Source of the DNA: Callorhinus ursinus
Lineage: Eukaryota > Chordata > Mammalia > Carnivora > Otariidae
Direction of reading: 5' to 3'
Assembly: GCF_003265705.1 (NCBI RefSeq)
Contig: NW_020312903.1
Coordinates: 25,024,434-25,088,433, forward strand
Length of the DNA: 64,000 bases
Below the pieces are notes generated by a model, which saw only the letters and a program-made list of their open reading frames with translations, was not told where the DNA came from and made no database searches. Positions 47,141 through 58,779 of this stretch are shown one piece after another. The first letter of the stretch is position 1. Every line of letters starts with the position of its first letter. The position numbers and the translations under genes were made by a program.

Positions 47141-48207
47141 GAATATGATGTTAGCTGTGGGGCTGTCATAATATGGCCTTTATTATGTTGCTGTATGTTC
47201 CCTCAATACTTACTTTGTTGAGGTTTTTTTTGGTCATAAATGGATGTTGACTTTTGTCAAACTGCTTTTTCTCTATCCTTTGAGATGATCATGATTTTTA
47301 TCCTTCATTTTGTGAATGTGTTGTATGGTATTTACTGATTTAGACATTTTAGACCTTGCATCCCAAAAATCCCACTTGATCACAGCGTATGATCCTTTTA
47401 CAGTATTGTTGAATTTAGTTTGTTAGTATTTTGTGGAAGATTTCTGCATCTATGTCCATCAGGGATACTGGCCTGTAATTTTCTTTTCTTGTGGACCTTG
47501 TCTGGTTTTGGTATCAGTGTAATGCTGGCTTTGGAAAATGAGTTTATAAGAGTTCCCTCCTCTTCCATTTGTTAGATGAGTTTGGGAAGAACTGGTATTA
47601 ATTCACCTTTGAATATTCGGTAAAATTCACCAGTGAAGCCATCAGGCCCTGGGCTTTTTTTGTTGGGAGGTTTTTGATTACTAATTCAATCTTCTTGCTA
47701 TTAATTGGTCTATTCAGATTTTCTATTTCTTCATGTTCAGTCTTGGTAGACTGTATTTTTATAGGGATTTATCTATTATTTTCTAGGTTGTCCAATTTGC
47801 TGGCATATAATTGTCCAATGTACTCTCTTATGATCCTATTTCTGTGGTATCAGTTATAACAAAGTCGCTTTTCATTACTGCCTTCCATCTACTAATTTTG
47901 GGCTTCATTTGTCTTTTTCTAGTTCCTTTAGTTGTGAATTTGGATTGTTTATTTGAGACTTTACTTATTTCTTGAGGTAGGCATTTGTCACTATGATCTT
48001 CCCTCTTAGAACTGCTTTAGCTGCATCCCATAAATTTTTGTATGTTATATTTCCATTTTCATTTGTCTCAGGTATTTTTTGAACTCTCTTTTCATTTCTT
48101 CTTTGTGCCACTGGTTGTTAAGTTACATGTTGCTTAATTTCCACATATTGGTGAATTTTCCACTTTTCTTTGTGTAATTGATTTCTAGTTTCATACTGGT
48201 ATTGTCA

Positions 48208-48236
48208 CTGGGCACCTGGGTGGCTCAGTTGTTAAG
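48208..48236 (+). mobile_element. 29-base Can-SINE head scrap with target duplication
   Basis: CTGGGCACCTGGGTGGCTCA then GTTGTTAAG is the first part of a Can-SINE head only. No body, CT tract, AATAAA or A tail follows. It is flanked by CATACTGGTATTGTCA at 48192-48207 and 48237-48252, both perfect (16 bases). The join has CAT shared by the SINE continuation (GCAT) and the flank. Confidence 0.88.
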
Positions 48237-48682
48237 CATACTGGTATTGTCAGAAAGGATGCTTGATATGATTTTAACCCCCTTAACTTTATTAAGACTT
48301 GATTTGTGACCTAACATGTGCTCTATAGTGGAAAATGCACTTGAGAAGAAAGTATATTGTTGCTTTTGAATGAAATGTTTTCTATATATCTGTTAAATCA
48401 TGTGGTCTAACATGTTGTCTAAGGCCAGTATTTCCTTACTGATTTTCTGTATGGATGATCTATCCATTATGTAAGTGGGGTATTAAAGTTCCTACTATTA
48501 TTGTATTACTGTCTATTTCTCCCCTGAGATCTGTTAGTAAGTGCTTTATATATTTAGGTGCTCCTCAGTTGGGTGTGTTTATACAAACATCATATCCTCC
48601 TGTTGGACTGACCTTTTTGTCATTATGTAACACCCTTCTTTGTCTCTTATTACAGTCTTTTATTTTCAAGTCTATTTTACCT

Positions 48683-48775
48683 GATAAAAGTATAACTGAG
48701 GTAGCTATTAACATAACATATATGTTGTGGTCCATATATGATTATATTATATATAACCTCAGCTATACTTTTATC
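48683..48775. repeat. Inverted repeat at the L1 5' end (stem 20, 19 matching)
   Basis: GATAAAAGTATAACTGAGGT at 48683-48702 pairs with the inverse of ACCTCAGCTATACTTTTATC at 48756-48775. The left arm belongs to the minus-strand L1 endonuclease text; the right arm reads the same L1 segment in plus sense. Confidence 0.85.
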
Positions 48776-49756
48776 TGAATTGTAAATTTAACAGGACTAG
48801 AAAACTAATTATGGTTCACCTTTCCTTCCATACTCTGAATGAGATATCCATTCTCAGTTATTATTGTACATAGAAATAACCTCTGAGAGAAACACAAGAA
48901 GCCAGTATTCATGGGAAGAACAATGGATAAAACAGTGTCATGAATAATGATCTAACTACCATTAACTGAATGGCATTATGCAACTCCAGAGGCAAGATGT
49001 ACATTGTTTCATTTACAAATTGGTTCTGAAGATTTGTGGCACTGAAGGTAATAACAGCCTTGCTACCCTTTCTCACAGTGAGAAATAATCAATTAGCCAG
49101 AAATTGTGAATTTGACAATAAAGAACATGAAGACGTGGGCAGAATTTTGAGGAAGAGTTCTGTTGACTAAATAGAACTTTGTAACACATGTGGGATAGTC
49201 ATCTTTTGAATATTTCCATGCTAAAACAGTTCAAGCAACACTGAGCAAATATCAGGAATGTTGGGAGATCACAGTTTCAGATTAAAACAGATAATCTTTA
49301 CGGTGTTGCTGAATTATAATGGTCTTAGATATCTCTTCCTTCGATGAGAGACAGTGGAATGCCCAAAGTGGTTTCAAATTAGTTTCCTATATTACTCCAG
49401 GTTTCTGTAAGGCATTACTTAGGGTTTCACAAAATCAGCATGAAGTTGATAGAAATTTATGAATTTAAAATGCCAATATCTGTCAATTTTGAAAAAAAAA
49501 AACCTCTGAAAGAGAATTTTAAAAATCAAACAAAATCATTGTTCTTTCATTACTCTGTTATGCTGACTAAACTGCATTGCTTTGTGCAATGACTATGAGT
49601 GTTCCCACTTAACATGGGAAACCATGCAGTGTTGGTTGTAGGATACTTGGTTTCTATTTCCTTCACTCTTTTCTCCTCTGAACTATCCAGTTAAATCACC
49701 ATCTTCATGTAATTCCACCACTGCACAGGTATAATTACAAGTATTCTAGAAAAAAA

Positions 49757-49826
49757 CACTATTATTACTATTACCACTACTCTATTACTACTACTTCTGC
49801 TACTATCACTAGTGCTACTATTACAA
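49757..49826. repeat. Degenerate trinucleotide (ACT/ATT)n tract
   Basis: Imperfect repeats such as ACTATTATTACTATTACC and ACTACTACTTCTGCTACTAT over about 70 bases. Confidence 0.75.
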
Positions 49827-51740
49827 ATAAGCCTAAGATATTCTCAAATACTCCACTTTTTTTTTAACTTACATTTGACTTCTAAGTGAATCTGAATTCA
49901 AATGAGATTATCAAAGTGCCACCATATATTCTCCTAACATACAACAACCTAGCAGAGACCAGAATAATAAAAGAAAGGAAGCTTGAATGTGTCCACATGT
50001 CAGGCACTGTACTAATATAAGCTCTGATAGGCTTTTTTTTTTTTTAATGGTAAATTATTTTTCTTCTTCACATTGTCTTAAGGAGCAACCTTAGGGGGTG
50101 ATCTATAGATACACCCTCTGTCTCTCTACTGGGTCTTGTGTAGAACCAATGTCCATAGTAACCAATCACAGCAGGATTCACTATTACCTCTGATTTGCAG
50201 GTTCTGTGCCTGGGTCAATCTTGGCTCAGATTTTCAGCACCTTAGCGATACTTTCCTATGGTCCCATGGTCCACTTCCAAGATACGGTGCTCTTCCTATC
50301 ATATGGGTCCTAAATTGCCCATATTTTCCTTCATTACCCAAAATCTATGCATTGGGAGATAAGTTTCCTAGTCTTCCCTTTTGCAGTCTGTAAACAGAAA
50401 TGGGCTATTGCCCAATTTCCCATCATGTTTCCCTGATTCACTACCACGCCTAAGATTTTAAACCATTCTGGGGGCAAGGACTATACTTTGAAATTCATCC
50501 AGTGATGGGCACCCAGAAACCCCTCTACTTTATGTAATGCACTGTTGGTGGAAGAGCACTTTGCTTCTAATATGTACCCCATCTTCACCCTACACAGGCA
50601 AGTACCTGCCACCTGCTGCATACCTGTACTTTCTGCTGATGTGCTCAACCAATTGAACCCCTTGCAGGGATAGGACTAGCAATTTTAGTTGCCTGGGGTC
50701 AGCTGAAGACCTCAGTCAGAGAGCCAGCAGTGGTTGGGTGTGTTTTCTTCTGCTTTTACAGTGATCAGGGCTTAACATTACATAATTCATTTCCTAAAAG
50801 TCCAACTCTCTGGGAAAACCCTATCACTCTGAACTAATTATGGTCCTCCCTCCCAGTACTCACAGTTGCTTGAATCACATTTGTGCTTGATCAAGTTTTC
50901 GCACTCTACTGGCCCAGTGCTATGATCATCTACCTTTCTCCCTGTCTCTGTATGTTCCATGTTGCCCTAGACTCATACCATACTAAGTCCAACCTATAAG
51001 TGAACACTAAAAAAGAGTCACAAAATAAACCTTATATGATCGATAATGTTTCTTTTGCTTTTACCAAGAATTTCATCTGAAATGGAGTTCATTTTCAATC
51101 CAAATTCTTCATAATGATGGCTTTGAAGTTCCACTTACCGACAGCTCAAGCAATATTAAAAACAAGACTACTGATGCCTTTTCAAACTCTTCAACTGCTG
51201 CTAATACAAGTGACACTAAACAACAGCCAAAAGCTACAGTGAAGGCTTAGAGATGCTAATGCAGGTTAACATTTTACTTTGAAATTCACATTTATGGCAA
51301 GAAACCCTGTCTGCACAGCAAACTTGCAGCTGCTCTGTGGTTCCCCAGAATCCATCTGCGCACTCCTACTCCATTCAGGAGAGTGGGACCAAAGCCAAGA
51401 TATTTCCTCAGCATAAGAATTATCTCCACCTGAACGTGTAAAATCCTGACAAAAGGAAAATTACTTTGGAGTAAGATTCAAAAGTTTTGTTTTGTTTTGT
51501 TTTACATTGCTACTCAGTACTTAAAAGACACTGCTTTCCTCATACACATGGATATTTCCTGCCATATCTGGATTTAATATTGGTTCTAATCGAGATTCAA
51601 AACAATGAACATATTCTAAATCAGAGACCTTCTGATGTTCATAATGTTCAAAAGTCTAGGCTGTTCAAATCACCATTAAAAAGGTTCCAGTTCCCTCGGA
51701 CTTATAACCGATCCTGGGAAGGAAACAAATATACATTAAT

Positions 51741-51773
<33 letters not shown>

Positions 51774-51788
51774 TATATATAATATACA
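51741..51788. repeat. (CA)n followed by (AT)n microsatellite
   Basis: About 12 CA units with a CG interruption, then a short AT run. Confidence 0.92.
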
Positions 51789-52090
51789 TACGCTTTTTGG
51801 GTGTCTGCTACATGCAGAAACCCACTGCATACTGAAGCATAACTTTAAGCAGAAGTTATGCGACAGAGCTTCAGAATCCAGAAAAACAGCAGTACTGAGC
51901 AGACCAACTACTTTGCTATGAAAGAAAGAGGTCCTGTAAGAGTCAGAGGACCATATTTAGAGCCTCACATTTATTTCAATTAACATAGTTTCATTACCTA
52001 TCAAATTAAGTTCAATTTATAGATCCCTAGAGTCTCAAGAACACAGGACCTATACACATACCTAAATCAGTCAAAAAGTAAGATAGTTCT

Positions 52091-52306
52091 TGGGGTGTCT
52101 GGGCGGCTCAGTTGGTTAAGCCTTCAACTCTTGGTTTCAGCTCAGGTCATCATTTCATGGGTCTTGAGATTGAGCCCGCAGGGCTAGTCCCGTGCTCAGC
52201 AGGGAGTGGGCTTGAAGATTCTCTCCCTTTGTCCCTCCCCCACTCACTTGTGTGCATGCACCCATGCTCTCTTTCTCTTTCTAAATCAATCAATCTTTAA
52301 AAAATA
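52091..52306 (+). mobile_element. Can-SINE (SINEC), plus strand
   Basis: Head TGGGGTGTCTGGGCGGCTCA, CAGCTCAGGTCATCATTTC, a CT-rich body, and AAATCAATCAATCTTTAAAA tail. Perfect 18-base duplication AAAAAGTAAGATAGTTCT (52073-52090 and 52307-52324). Confidence 0.97.
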
Positions 52307-52321
52307 AAAAAGTAAGATAGT

Positions 52322-52495
52322 TCTGAAATTGAATTCCAGCTCCACCATTTTAAGCTGTGAATTTTGGCAAATTTTGTAACCCTTCTGGGCCCCATTTTCC
52401 TTTTAACACATTTCACTTTTTTGTGAAGAACTAGAGAACATTTATAAAGCAACTACAATAATCCTAGTACATAGGTGGCTCTCAATAACTACACT
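52322..52495 (+). repeat. MIR SINE, plus strand
   Basis: TTGAATTCCAGCTCCACCAT, GTGAATTTTGGCAAATTTTG, CCCTTCTGGGCCCCATTTTC and GTACATAGGTGGCTCTCAAT are MIR blocks in order. Confidence 0.65.
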
Positions 52496-53345
52496 TATGA
52501 TGAATCTTCCTACTAATCAAAAATGGAAATTAAAAATGATGAAACATTTTTTTCTATTAAACTTCAAAAAACAAACAAACAAAAAAAAACCAAGAGAGTA
52601 GTGGATTAAATGTGCCATCCTAGAAATCATCCTATTTATTAGTATGACCCATTGGATTGGAACTGTGATATTCAATACGGTAGCTACCAGCCACAAATGG
52701 TGACGAATCACATGGAATGTGGTCAATCCAAATTGAGATATGTGTTAAGCATAAATACACACTGATTTCAAAGTATTAGTATTAAAAATATAAATGACTT
52801 CATTAACAATTTTTATATTGACTATATGTTGAAATGATGTCTTGGCTTAAACGAAAAATCTTAGCTTATTAAATAGAAAACCTTAGATCATTACACTTTT
52901 CAAATATCATAAAGTTAACTTCATTATTATTGAGTTTTTTGCTCTGGATTCAAAATACTGTTTGATTTTTTTTCCTCTCATTGTTTCCCAAGGAAAAGAG
53001 CAATTTTACTTTTCTCATTAGCTCATCTGCTTAAGTGTAGTTTACATTTCAAATAAATCAGTTTCTATCTATAGGAAAGAACATATAAAATAAATCCTTT
53101 TAGGAAGTATCATCATCATTTGTGTTTTATAATTCTTTACAAAGAAACTGCCAGCAATTTCTAACTATTTAGACTACATTTAATTGGTTAGTGACTTGAA
53201 ACATACATACATACATTATGTCTCAACCATCTTTTCTAGGCCAGTTTTTGTGTATACAGTGATAAGCAGAACATATGGAGCTCCTATATTTTTTTCCTCT
53301 GTTTAGTCTTATTATATATTCTCTTAAGTGATGACTATAAGATAC
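52496..53345. other. Unassigned sequence
   Basis: No gene or family recognised. Confidence 0.4.
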
Positions 53346-53700
53346 ATTTATTTACTCATCATTAATGAAGCACCTAGTACAGGCCAGGTACCATTGCAGG
53401 TGCTAGAGTGAACAGTAAGAAAAAAAACAGTCTCTCTTTCTATGAAGTTTAAATTTCAGAAGGAGGAAAAATCATAAGCCAGTAAACAAACACATATGAA
53501 TGTCAGTGATGAGAAATCAAAATAATCCAATATGTCAAAGCGAAAGGATAGAGTGATAGCAGGATTGATCTCTTACACTGAGTGGTCAGAGGCCTCTCTA
53601 AGGAAATGGCATTCAAGCAGAATAAAATGATGAGATAGGCCTCGTAGATACTGAAAAAAAGAACATTCTCGTAGGAACAGCAGTGTCGAAGGCACCAAGC
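53346..53700 (+). repeat. Probable L2 3' sequence, plus strand
   Basis: AGCACCTAGTACAGGCCAGG, GTGCTAGAGTGAACAGTAAG, TATGAAGTTTAAATTTCAGA, GTCAGAGGCCTCTCTAAGGA and GGAACAGCAGTGTCGAAGGC correspond to the L2-type 3' region (GTGCTAGAGATACAGCAGTG, GAACAGCAAGTGCAAAGGCC). Assignment between families is uncertain. Confidence 0.5.
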
Positions 53701-53838
53701 CTGGAGTGTGCTTTATGTGTTTTGGGTTATCGAGAAGTCCAAGATACCTGGAGCGAAATAATAAGGGAGAGAGCCATGGAGCCAACTGTTTTGGAGTCTG
53801 CAAATCAAAAGAGGGTTTCTGCTTTAGTTTTTTTTTTT

Positions 53839-53938
53839 NNNNNNNNNNNNNNNNNNNNNNNNNNNNNNNNNNNNNNNNNNNNNNNNNNNNNNNNNNNNNN
53901 NNNNNNNNNNNNNNNNNNNNNNNNNNNNNNNNNNNNNN
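53839..53938. other. Assembly gap, 100 N
   Basis: Exactly 100 N, the usual placeholder for a gap of unknown length. The left border is a run of T and the right border GTTTGTTTTTCAG. Open frames drawn across it are artefacts. Confidence 0.99.
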
Positions 53939-54079
53939 GTTTGTTTTTCAGAGTCCATCATCTCTCCTGGTTCGTCTCCCCCTCTGACTTACTCCCCTTC
54001 ATTCTTTGAGTGAAATCAGAAGTCTTACAGGGTTCTGATGGCAGTGACACAAAGATATGACTCGCACAGGGATTTGTAA

Positions 54080-54265
54080 CACATCACACATTGCATCAAG
54101 TGATTCATATTTTTTATGTAATTTAATCCCAAAGGTTCTAACATCTCCACTTTACTGTTGAGGAAACTGAAGGTCAGAGAGAATAAATAACTTGACCAAG
54201 ATCACATAGCTAATAAATCAAGAGGTAGAATTCCAATCCTCTCTCTCTTACTTAACAACTCCAAG
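54080..54265 (-). repeat. MIR SINE, minus strand
   Basis: CTTTACTGTTGAGGAAACTG, AAGGTCAGAGAGAATAAATA, CTTGACCAAGATCACATAGC and AGAGGTAGAATTCCAATCC are reverse MIR blocks. Confidence 0.75.
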
Positions 54266-54554
54266 TCATTTGAAATTTGGCATCATACAAAGTGAATGAC
54301 AAGAAAGTTTCAAGGAAAACATGAAAATTATTCAACATGTATAGAAATAACAGAGAATAAGAGCTAAGAATGTCAACAGGTTTTTCTTTCAGTTTATGAT
54401 CCTTCATACTAAAGTTTACACAATTACTATAGGGAACAGATAGCAGCTGGTGTTCAATATATGTTTAAGAAATGAATACGTGATGGTTTCAAATTGGAGA
54501 GAGAAAGGCACATTTCAAGATGTGTAAAGATAGCAATGTTAAGGTAGTATGGTA

Positions 54555-54905
54555 GATTGTAATTTTGTTTATCGATTCTAGCTGCCACTACCCACCCCGA
54601 CCCCCCAGCTACCATCCCACCAGGCCCATTGTTACCGGAAGATTATACTTTCCATCTCATTGTCTTCAGGCTTGGCCATGTGACTGATTTTGGCTAATGA
54701 AGTGTGAGGGGAAGAGAAATGAGACACATGCCTTCGGGGAGCAGAAGCTTTAAGAGCCAGCATGGAGTCTCACAACTTCCCTTTATGTATCTGCTATGAT
54801 CTTGGCATGGCCCAGATAATAGTAGCTCCTCAGCATGAGTCCCAGGATGAAGGGGAGCCTCAGACAATATTTAACATGGACAAGAAATAAAGCTGTGACT
54901 TCATG
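54555..54905 (+). mobile_element. Possible LTR-type (MaLR/ERVL-like) fragment
   Basis: GGCTTGGCCATGTGACTGAT, TTTTGGCTAATGAAG, CTTTAAGAGCCAGCATGGAG and GGACAAGAAATAAAGCTGTG recall an LTR of the MaLR/ERVL type. Termini were not clear; family uncertain. No retroviral coding sequence seen. Confidence 0.45.
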
Positions 54906-55774
54906 ACTTCATTCCTTCTGTATAAACTTACAAAAGTCACCTACTAGAGGTAAAAGATGAAAGCTGAATAACTTGGAAACTGCAAGGTCTTCTTCACGGA
55001 CACAGTAACTAAATTCTTATGCTATGAGTGAAGTTAGGAGTCTCAAGCAAGTTGAATGACTAAGAAGTGTCTTTTCAGGAACGAGGCAATTCTCCCAAAT
55101 ATGTGTATTTTTTTCAAATGGCAGGGAACAGTTAAATAAATAGCCTAGCTAAAATGTACCAACTAAATATAGATGGGGAGAATCTGTGGATATCGTGTAT
55201 CTCATAGACGTCCAAAGTACATCTACATTTTAGTTACTAGGAACGCTTTGCTCTCAAACAAGAAAATAAGAATAATATAATATCATAAGAATAATTCAGA
55301 ATATCAATTTTAAACCATTACTGAAATACTCAATCCCAAAAGAAAGCCAACCAAGAATCTTTACAAAACCTTTGGCCATAAAATATAGAGTTATGGATAT
55401 TTCTTTTTTATAGGACATTCCAGACTCATAAACTACACAGCTCCTGAAGATGCTTATTTTACTGACATCACTGAGGGTAACAAGAGAATGGCCAAGATAA
55501 TCTAGACATTTCCAACCACTCCTTTATTCTCATGTCCAGAATAACAAGTAGGACAACATACTGGGTGAAAAAATAAAAATACATGCTTCCTGGAGACAGG
55601 AGAGAGAATTGAAATTTTAAAAATAAATTTGACAGTTAAATAAGCATGGTATTAATAAACTTCAACAACCATCCGAGCCAACATTGTGAAAGATGGTTCT
55701 ATCCTACGGTTTCCAAATTTTTATAACTTTATTTAATTTCCATAAGCTCTTGTTTTTAATAACATTAATAATGC
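54906..55774. other. Unassigned AT-rich sequence
   Basis: No gene or family recognised. Confidence 0.4.
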
Positions 55775-55975
55775 ACAATGCATTAAGGACCTACTTGCTG
55801 GTAGTCTTTGTGCATATTATTTCACATAGTCCTCACACACCATCATGAGAGATATTTTCGTTATCTTTATATTTCAGAGAGAACAAAATGAGAGTGCAAA
55901 AAGTATGATTTGTACCTCTTAAGTAACCATACTAAGGTTCAAAAGTTGATATCTCTGTTCCAAAACCCATTTATC
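55775..55975 (-). repeat. MIR SINE, minus strand
   Basis: AAGGACCTACTTGCTGGTAG, TTATTTCACATAGTCCTCAC, ATATTTTCGTTATCTTTATA and TAAGTAACCATACTAAGGTT follow reverse MIR order. Confidence 0.55.
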
Positions 55976-56089
55976 TAAGTATTTTACACTTTTTCCTATG
56001 CTTTCCTGTAAATATATGAAGATTTTTAAAATGTTTTTTATTTTTAAATATTTAAAATGCTTTCAAATTTGACTTACTGTTTCAACCCA

Positions 56090-56215
56090 TTAAAGCTTAT
56101 TATCCAATCGTTTCTCCAAAAAGGAGACTGTAACTCCCAGCAGATAGAAGCAGAGGGCTTTGTGCCCTTCACATGCTCAGCACATAGTTGGTACATAGTA
56201 GGTATGAATGAGCAA
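56090..56215 (+). repeat. L2 3' end, plus strand
   Basis: CTCAGCACATAGTTGGTACA and TAGTAGGTATGAATGAGC resemble the L2 terminal CCCAGCACCTAGCACAGTGC...ACATAGTAGGTGCTC...TGAATGAA. Confidence 0.5.
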
Positions 56216-57701
56216 AGGGGTCAAAATATCTGTAGCCTATATAATAAACTAAAGTCATACATTTCATTTATATCTTAGAGGAGCCTTATTTGGAAAATAT
56301 AAACTAGAGATTATGAATTGTGATACAAGAGATCAGTATCAATGCCAGGAATAGTCCATTAGGGGGAAAAAAGGACTTGGTGAAGAGAATAGATTTCAGG
56401 AAAAAAGGGAAGAGACTTAAATACATCAAGATGGTGAGGTTCACATCTATATGAAAAGGTCTACCTATCTTCTTCACAACGAACTGAAAAATGAGGGAAA
56501 ATTACATTATAAGATTTTTGTTTTTTAACTCAGAAAAGAAACTTGCCCTGACATTGATAAAAATCATTCAGGATATCATATTTCAATCTCCTGATAAAAG
56601 ATTCTCTATTCATGCCAACAATTATAAGTTCTGTTTGTTTTTTTCAATAATCATTATCTGACCATGTCTTTGGGTTTAGTGCAAAATTTGGAGCAAAATA
56701 ACAGAATCATAAGGAGCATGACTCCAGCAGCACTTTTCTCCAAAGCAAGAGGAAAAAAAACCGCATAGAATCGTTGGTCTCATAAGCAATTCAAACAAAG
56801 TTTCACATTAACAGTTAATTCATTGGAAGCACAGCCAAAATGAACATTAACATTTTCTGAGGATTTCACGAAGTTTCACTGATACTAGTCAACAGGGTTG
56901 CCGCCTTCCTGCCTGCTTTAGTAGCAGCAAGAAACAAGAAATTGTGATTTAGAAACCTGCTTTCTGCAGCTGTCCAAGTTATAGTGGGTAGGAATTAGAT
57001 AGTTAATTAACCTCAAAATCTGGGCTATACAGAAATCGAGAGCTACAACTGAGTGCTATGAATTGAGACCATGGAAGAAAAAGACTAGACTAGGTAAAGT
57101 AGTTTTCAGGAGCAATGAAGGTCATCATAATAATTCAATGTGGGGAAATGAAAATAGCCATAGTTTGTACTGGGATATAGCTTTAAAAGCACTTTCATAT
57201 ATGTTGTTATCCCTTTCCCATGTGAGCACAAAATGGGAAATCAGGCCAATGGATAATTCAATTAATTTATTTGACACTAGTTCCATGTGACTGGGGGCTT
57301 TGGTATTCCTAATGCTCTCTCAATACCAACTTGAGGAGGTGAAGAGCCTTTAGTAAGTGGCTAAAATAGGAGCCTGAAATGGATAAAGCTGACAGAAAGT
57401 TTTGGTGATCCTGAATGATGAGATGCCTACGAGATGCCTTTGGAGAGCTCATTCAGAAGTATTTATTCAATAATTTCAGTGATAAACCTAACATTATTGT
57501 TTCTGAAACAAACTCAGCCTATTTTTTCCCATTTTTTCCATATATCAAAACTCAAAATCAGTTATGTGAAATTTAATGGCACTAAATATGGCAGTCTGAT
57601 CAATGAGAAGAAATTCAGATCATTGAATGGCAAAACATCTTATTCAATTCTTCTTTATATACAATTCAATGCATTATTAGCTTAATAAGCACTAATTATC
57701 T
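56216..57701. other. Unassigned sequence
   Basis: No gene or family recognised; open frames are 83 codons or shorter. Confidence 0.4.
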
Positions 57702-57715
57702 TCATCTGTAAAACA

Positions 57716-57810
57716 TTTTTTTAAGTAGGCTCCACATCCAATGTGGGGCTTCAGCTCACAACACTGAGATCAAGAGTTGCACGCTCTCCCAACTGAGCCA
57801 GCCAGGCACC
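57716..57810 (-). mobile_element. Short Can-SINE variant (tRNA-like part and brief tail only), minus strand
   Basis: Plus-strand order: T-run, AAGTAGGCTCCACATCCAAT, GTGGGGCTTCAGCTCACAAC, ACTGAGATCAAGAGTTGCAC, TCCCAACTGAGCCAGCCAGG and CACC. In inverse it reads GGTGCCTGGCTGGCTCAGTT and is a short SINE with a tRNA-like head and no CT-rich body. Perfect 14-base duplication TCATCTGTAAAACA at 57702-57715 and 57811-57824. Confidence 0.93.
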
Positions 57811-57824
57811 TCATCTGTAAAACA

Positions 57825-58779
57825 ATTTTGCTTTGGACAAGAATTTTTTTATGTAATGCCTACAACTTTGGCGCCATTTCTTAAAAAGCAATGAGTTTGG
57901 TGTTGTAGAACAATGCTGATGGATCTCCCCTTCTCTCTTCCTTTTACTAAACTGTGGCAACGGATAAAAAAGAACACAACACTTCACTTTTAATGCTATC
58001 ATCATTCTCAGTATGACCTAACCAGTAAAAACTGCAAAATCAGCAGTAGATCGAGACCTAGGGATTGTCTTTAAAAAGAGAGACAGAAGAAATGCACATG
58101 AGCTACATCCAAAAAGCTGTCATTAGACTTAGGGATGAAGTTTGCTTTTGGCTACTGCTAAGCTCAGCAATTGCTACTTCTCCACTTCTGACTGGTTATC
58201 TACTTTTTAAAAAAGAAGAGATTTAGAGAATATTTTAAAAGGAACCTTTACTGTGAAAAGCTTGGTCATAAACTTCAGTTGAAAAAAATTTTTATTAGGT
58301 GACTACAATGTACAAGGCAGGGAGCTCATGAAAATGATAAGCAGTTTTTTTCCACTCCATAGGTTCTGGACACTCAATAAATACAAATAAATGGATTGAT
58401 GTGACAGGTAAAGGTTGATAGGAATTCTTTTTTACTATTTCTATGTGTTTTCAATTTCTAGCCTCACCATAGCTCTTACAGAAAACAGCTTGAAACTTTT
58501 CCAAAATATGGATGAACTGAGCTTACAAAATCTAAATTATTCATGAAATATAACTGCAAGTTTTACATTTTAGAGGTGTATTAGCACCTTCAAGTCACAG
58601 GGTTACCACTCCATTTGCTGTTATAAAAAGGGTAAGACTAAGTCAACGAGTTAGCAAGTTGGAGCAGGGGGGTAATGAAGCCAGAATAACAAAAACTGAA
58701 CTCTTTAAAGATGCTAATCCCAAGTCCTGCCAAAAAGGAATGGAACTCATACATTCAATTTTGAGAGACGAGGAAGAGG
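57825..58779. other. Unassigned sequence with an L2-like scrap
   Basis: Around 58295-58390 (TTATTAGGTGACTACAATGT, GGACACTCAATAAATACAAA) there may be an L2 remnant. The rest was not recognised. Confidence 0.35.

Larger units (their letters stand above)
45798..48780 (-). mobile_element. L1 (L1M-type), minus strand, hosting SINE insertions
   Basis: Read on the minus strand: endonuclease-domain text at the high-coordinate end (about 48780-48380, e.g. reverse of GGTGCTCCTCAGTTGGGTGT), the reverse-transcriptase start near 47640 (reverse of AGTGAAGCCATCAGGCCCTG, i.e. [14 protein letters not shown]), and RT motif region near 46560-46600. The low-coordinate end is the 3' UTR in antisense (TATTGTACAGCAGACCTCTA, a (GT)n run at 45963-45979 that belongs to the L1 3' UTR) and a T-rich antisense A tail at about 45798-45833. 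The interval 46130-46385 was not clearly assigned. Many stops; inactive. Inserts: nested SINEs 46762-47140 and a SINE-head scrap 48208-48236. Confidence 0.85.
48790..52072. other. Unassigned sequence with simple repeats
   Basis: No gene recognised. Includes a degenerate ACT/ATT triplet tract at about 49757-49826 and a CA microsatellite at 51741-51766. Open frames of 85 (50136-50393) and 144 codons (51487-51921) lack recognisable domains; the latter includes the microsatellite. Confidence 0.45.

Noticed and set aside
48455..48778. 107-codon plus-strand frame
   Set aside because: Antisense of the minus-strand L1 endonuclease region.
51487..51921. 144-codon frame
   Set aside because: Contains the CA microsatellite read as Thr-His repeats; flanking parts have no recognised domain.
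53683..54009. Frames of 108 and 93 codons across the N gap
   Set aside because: They exist only because N codons were read as X; sequence on the two sides has no common reading frame evidence.
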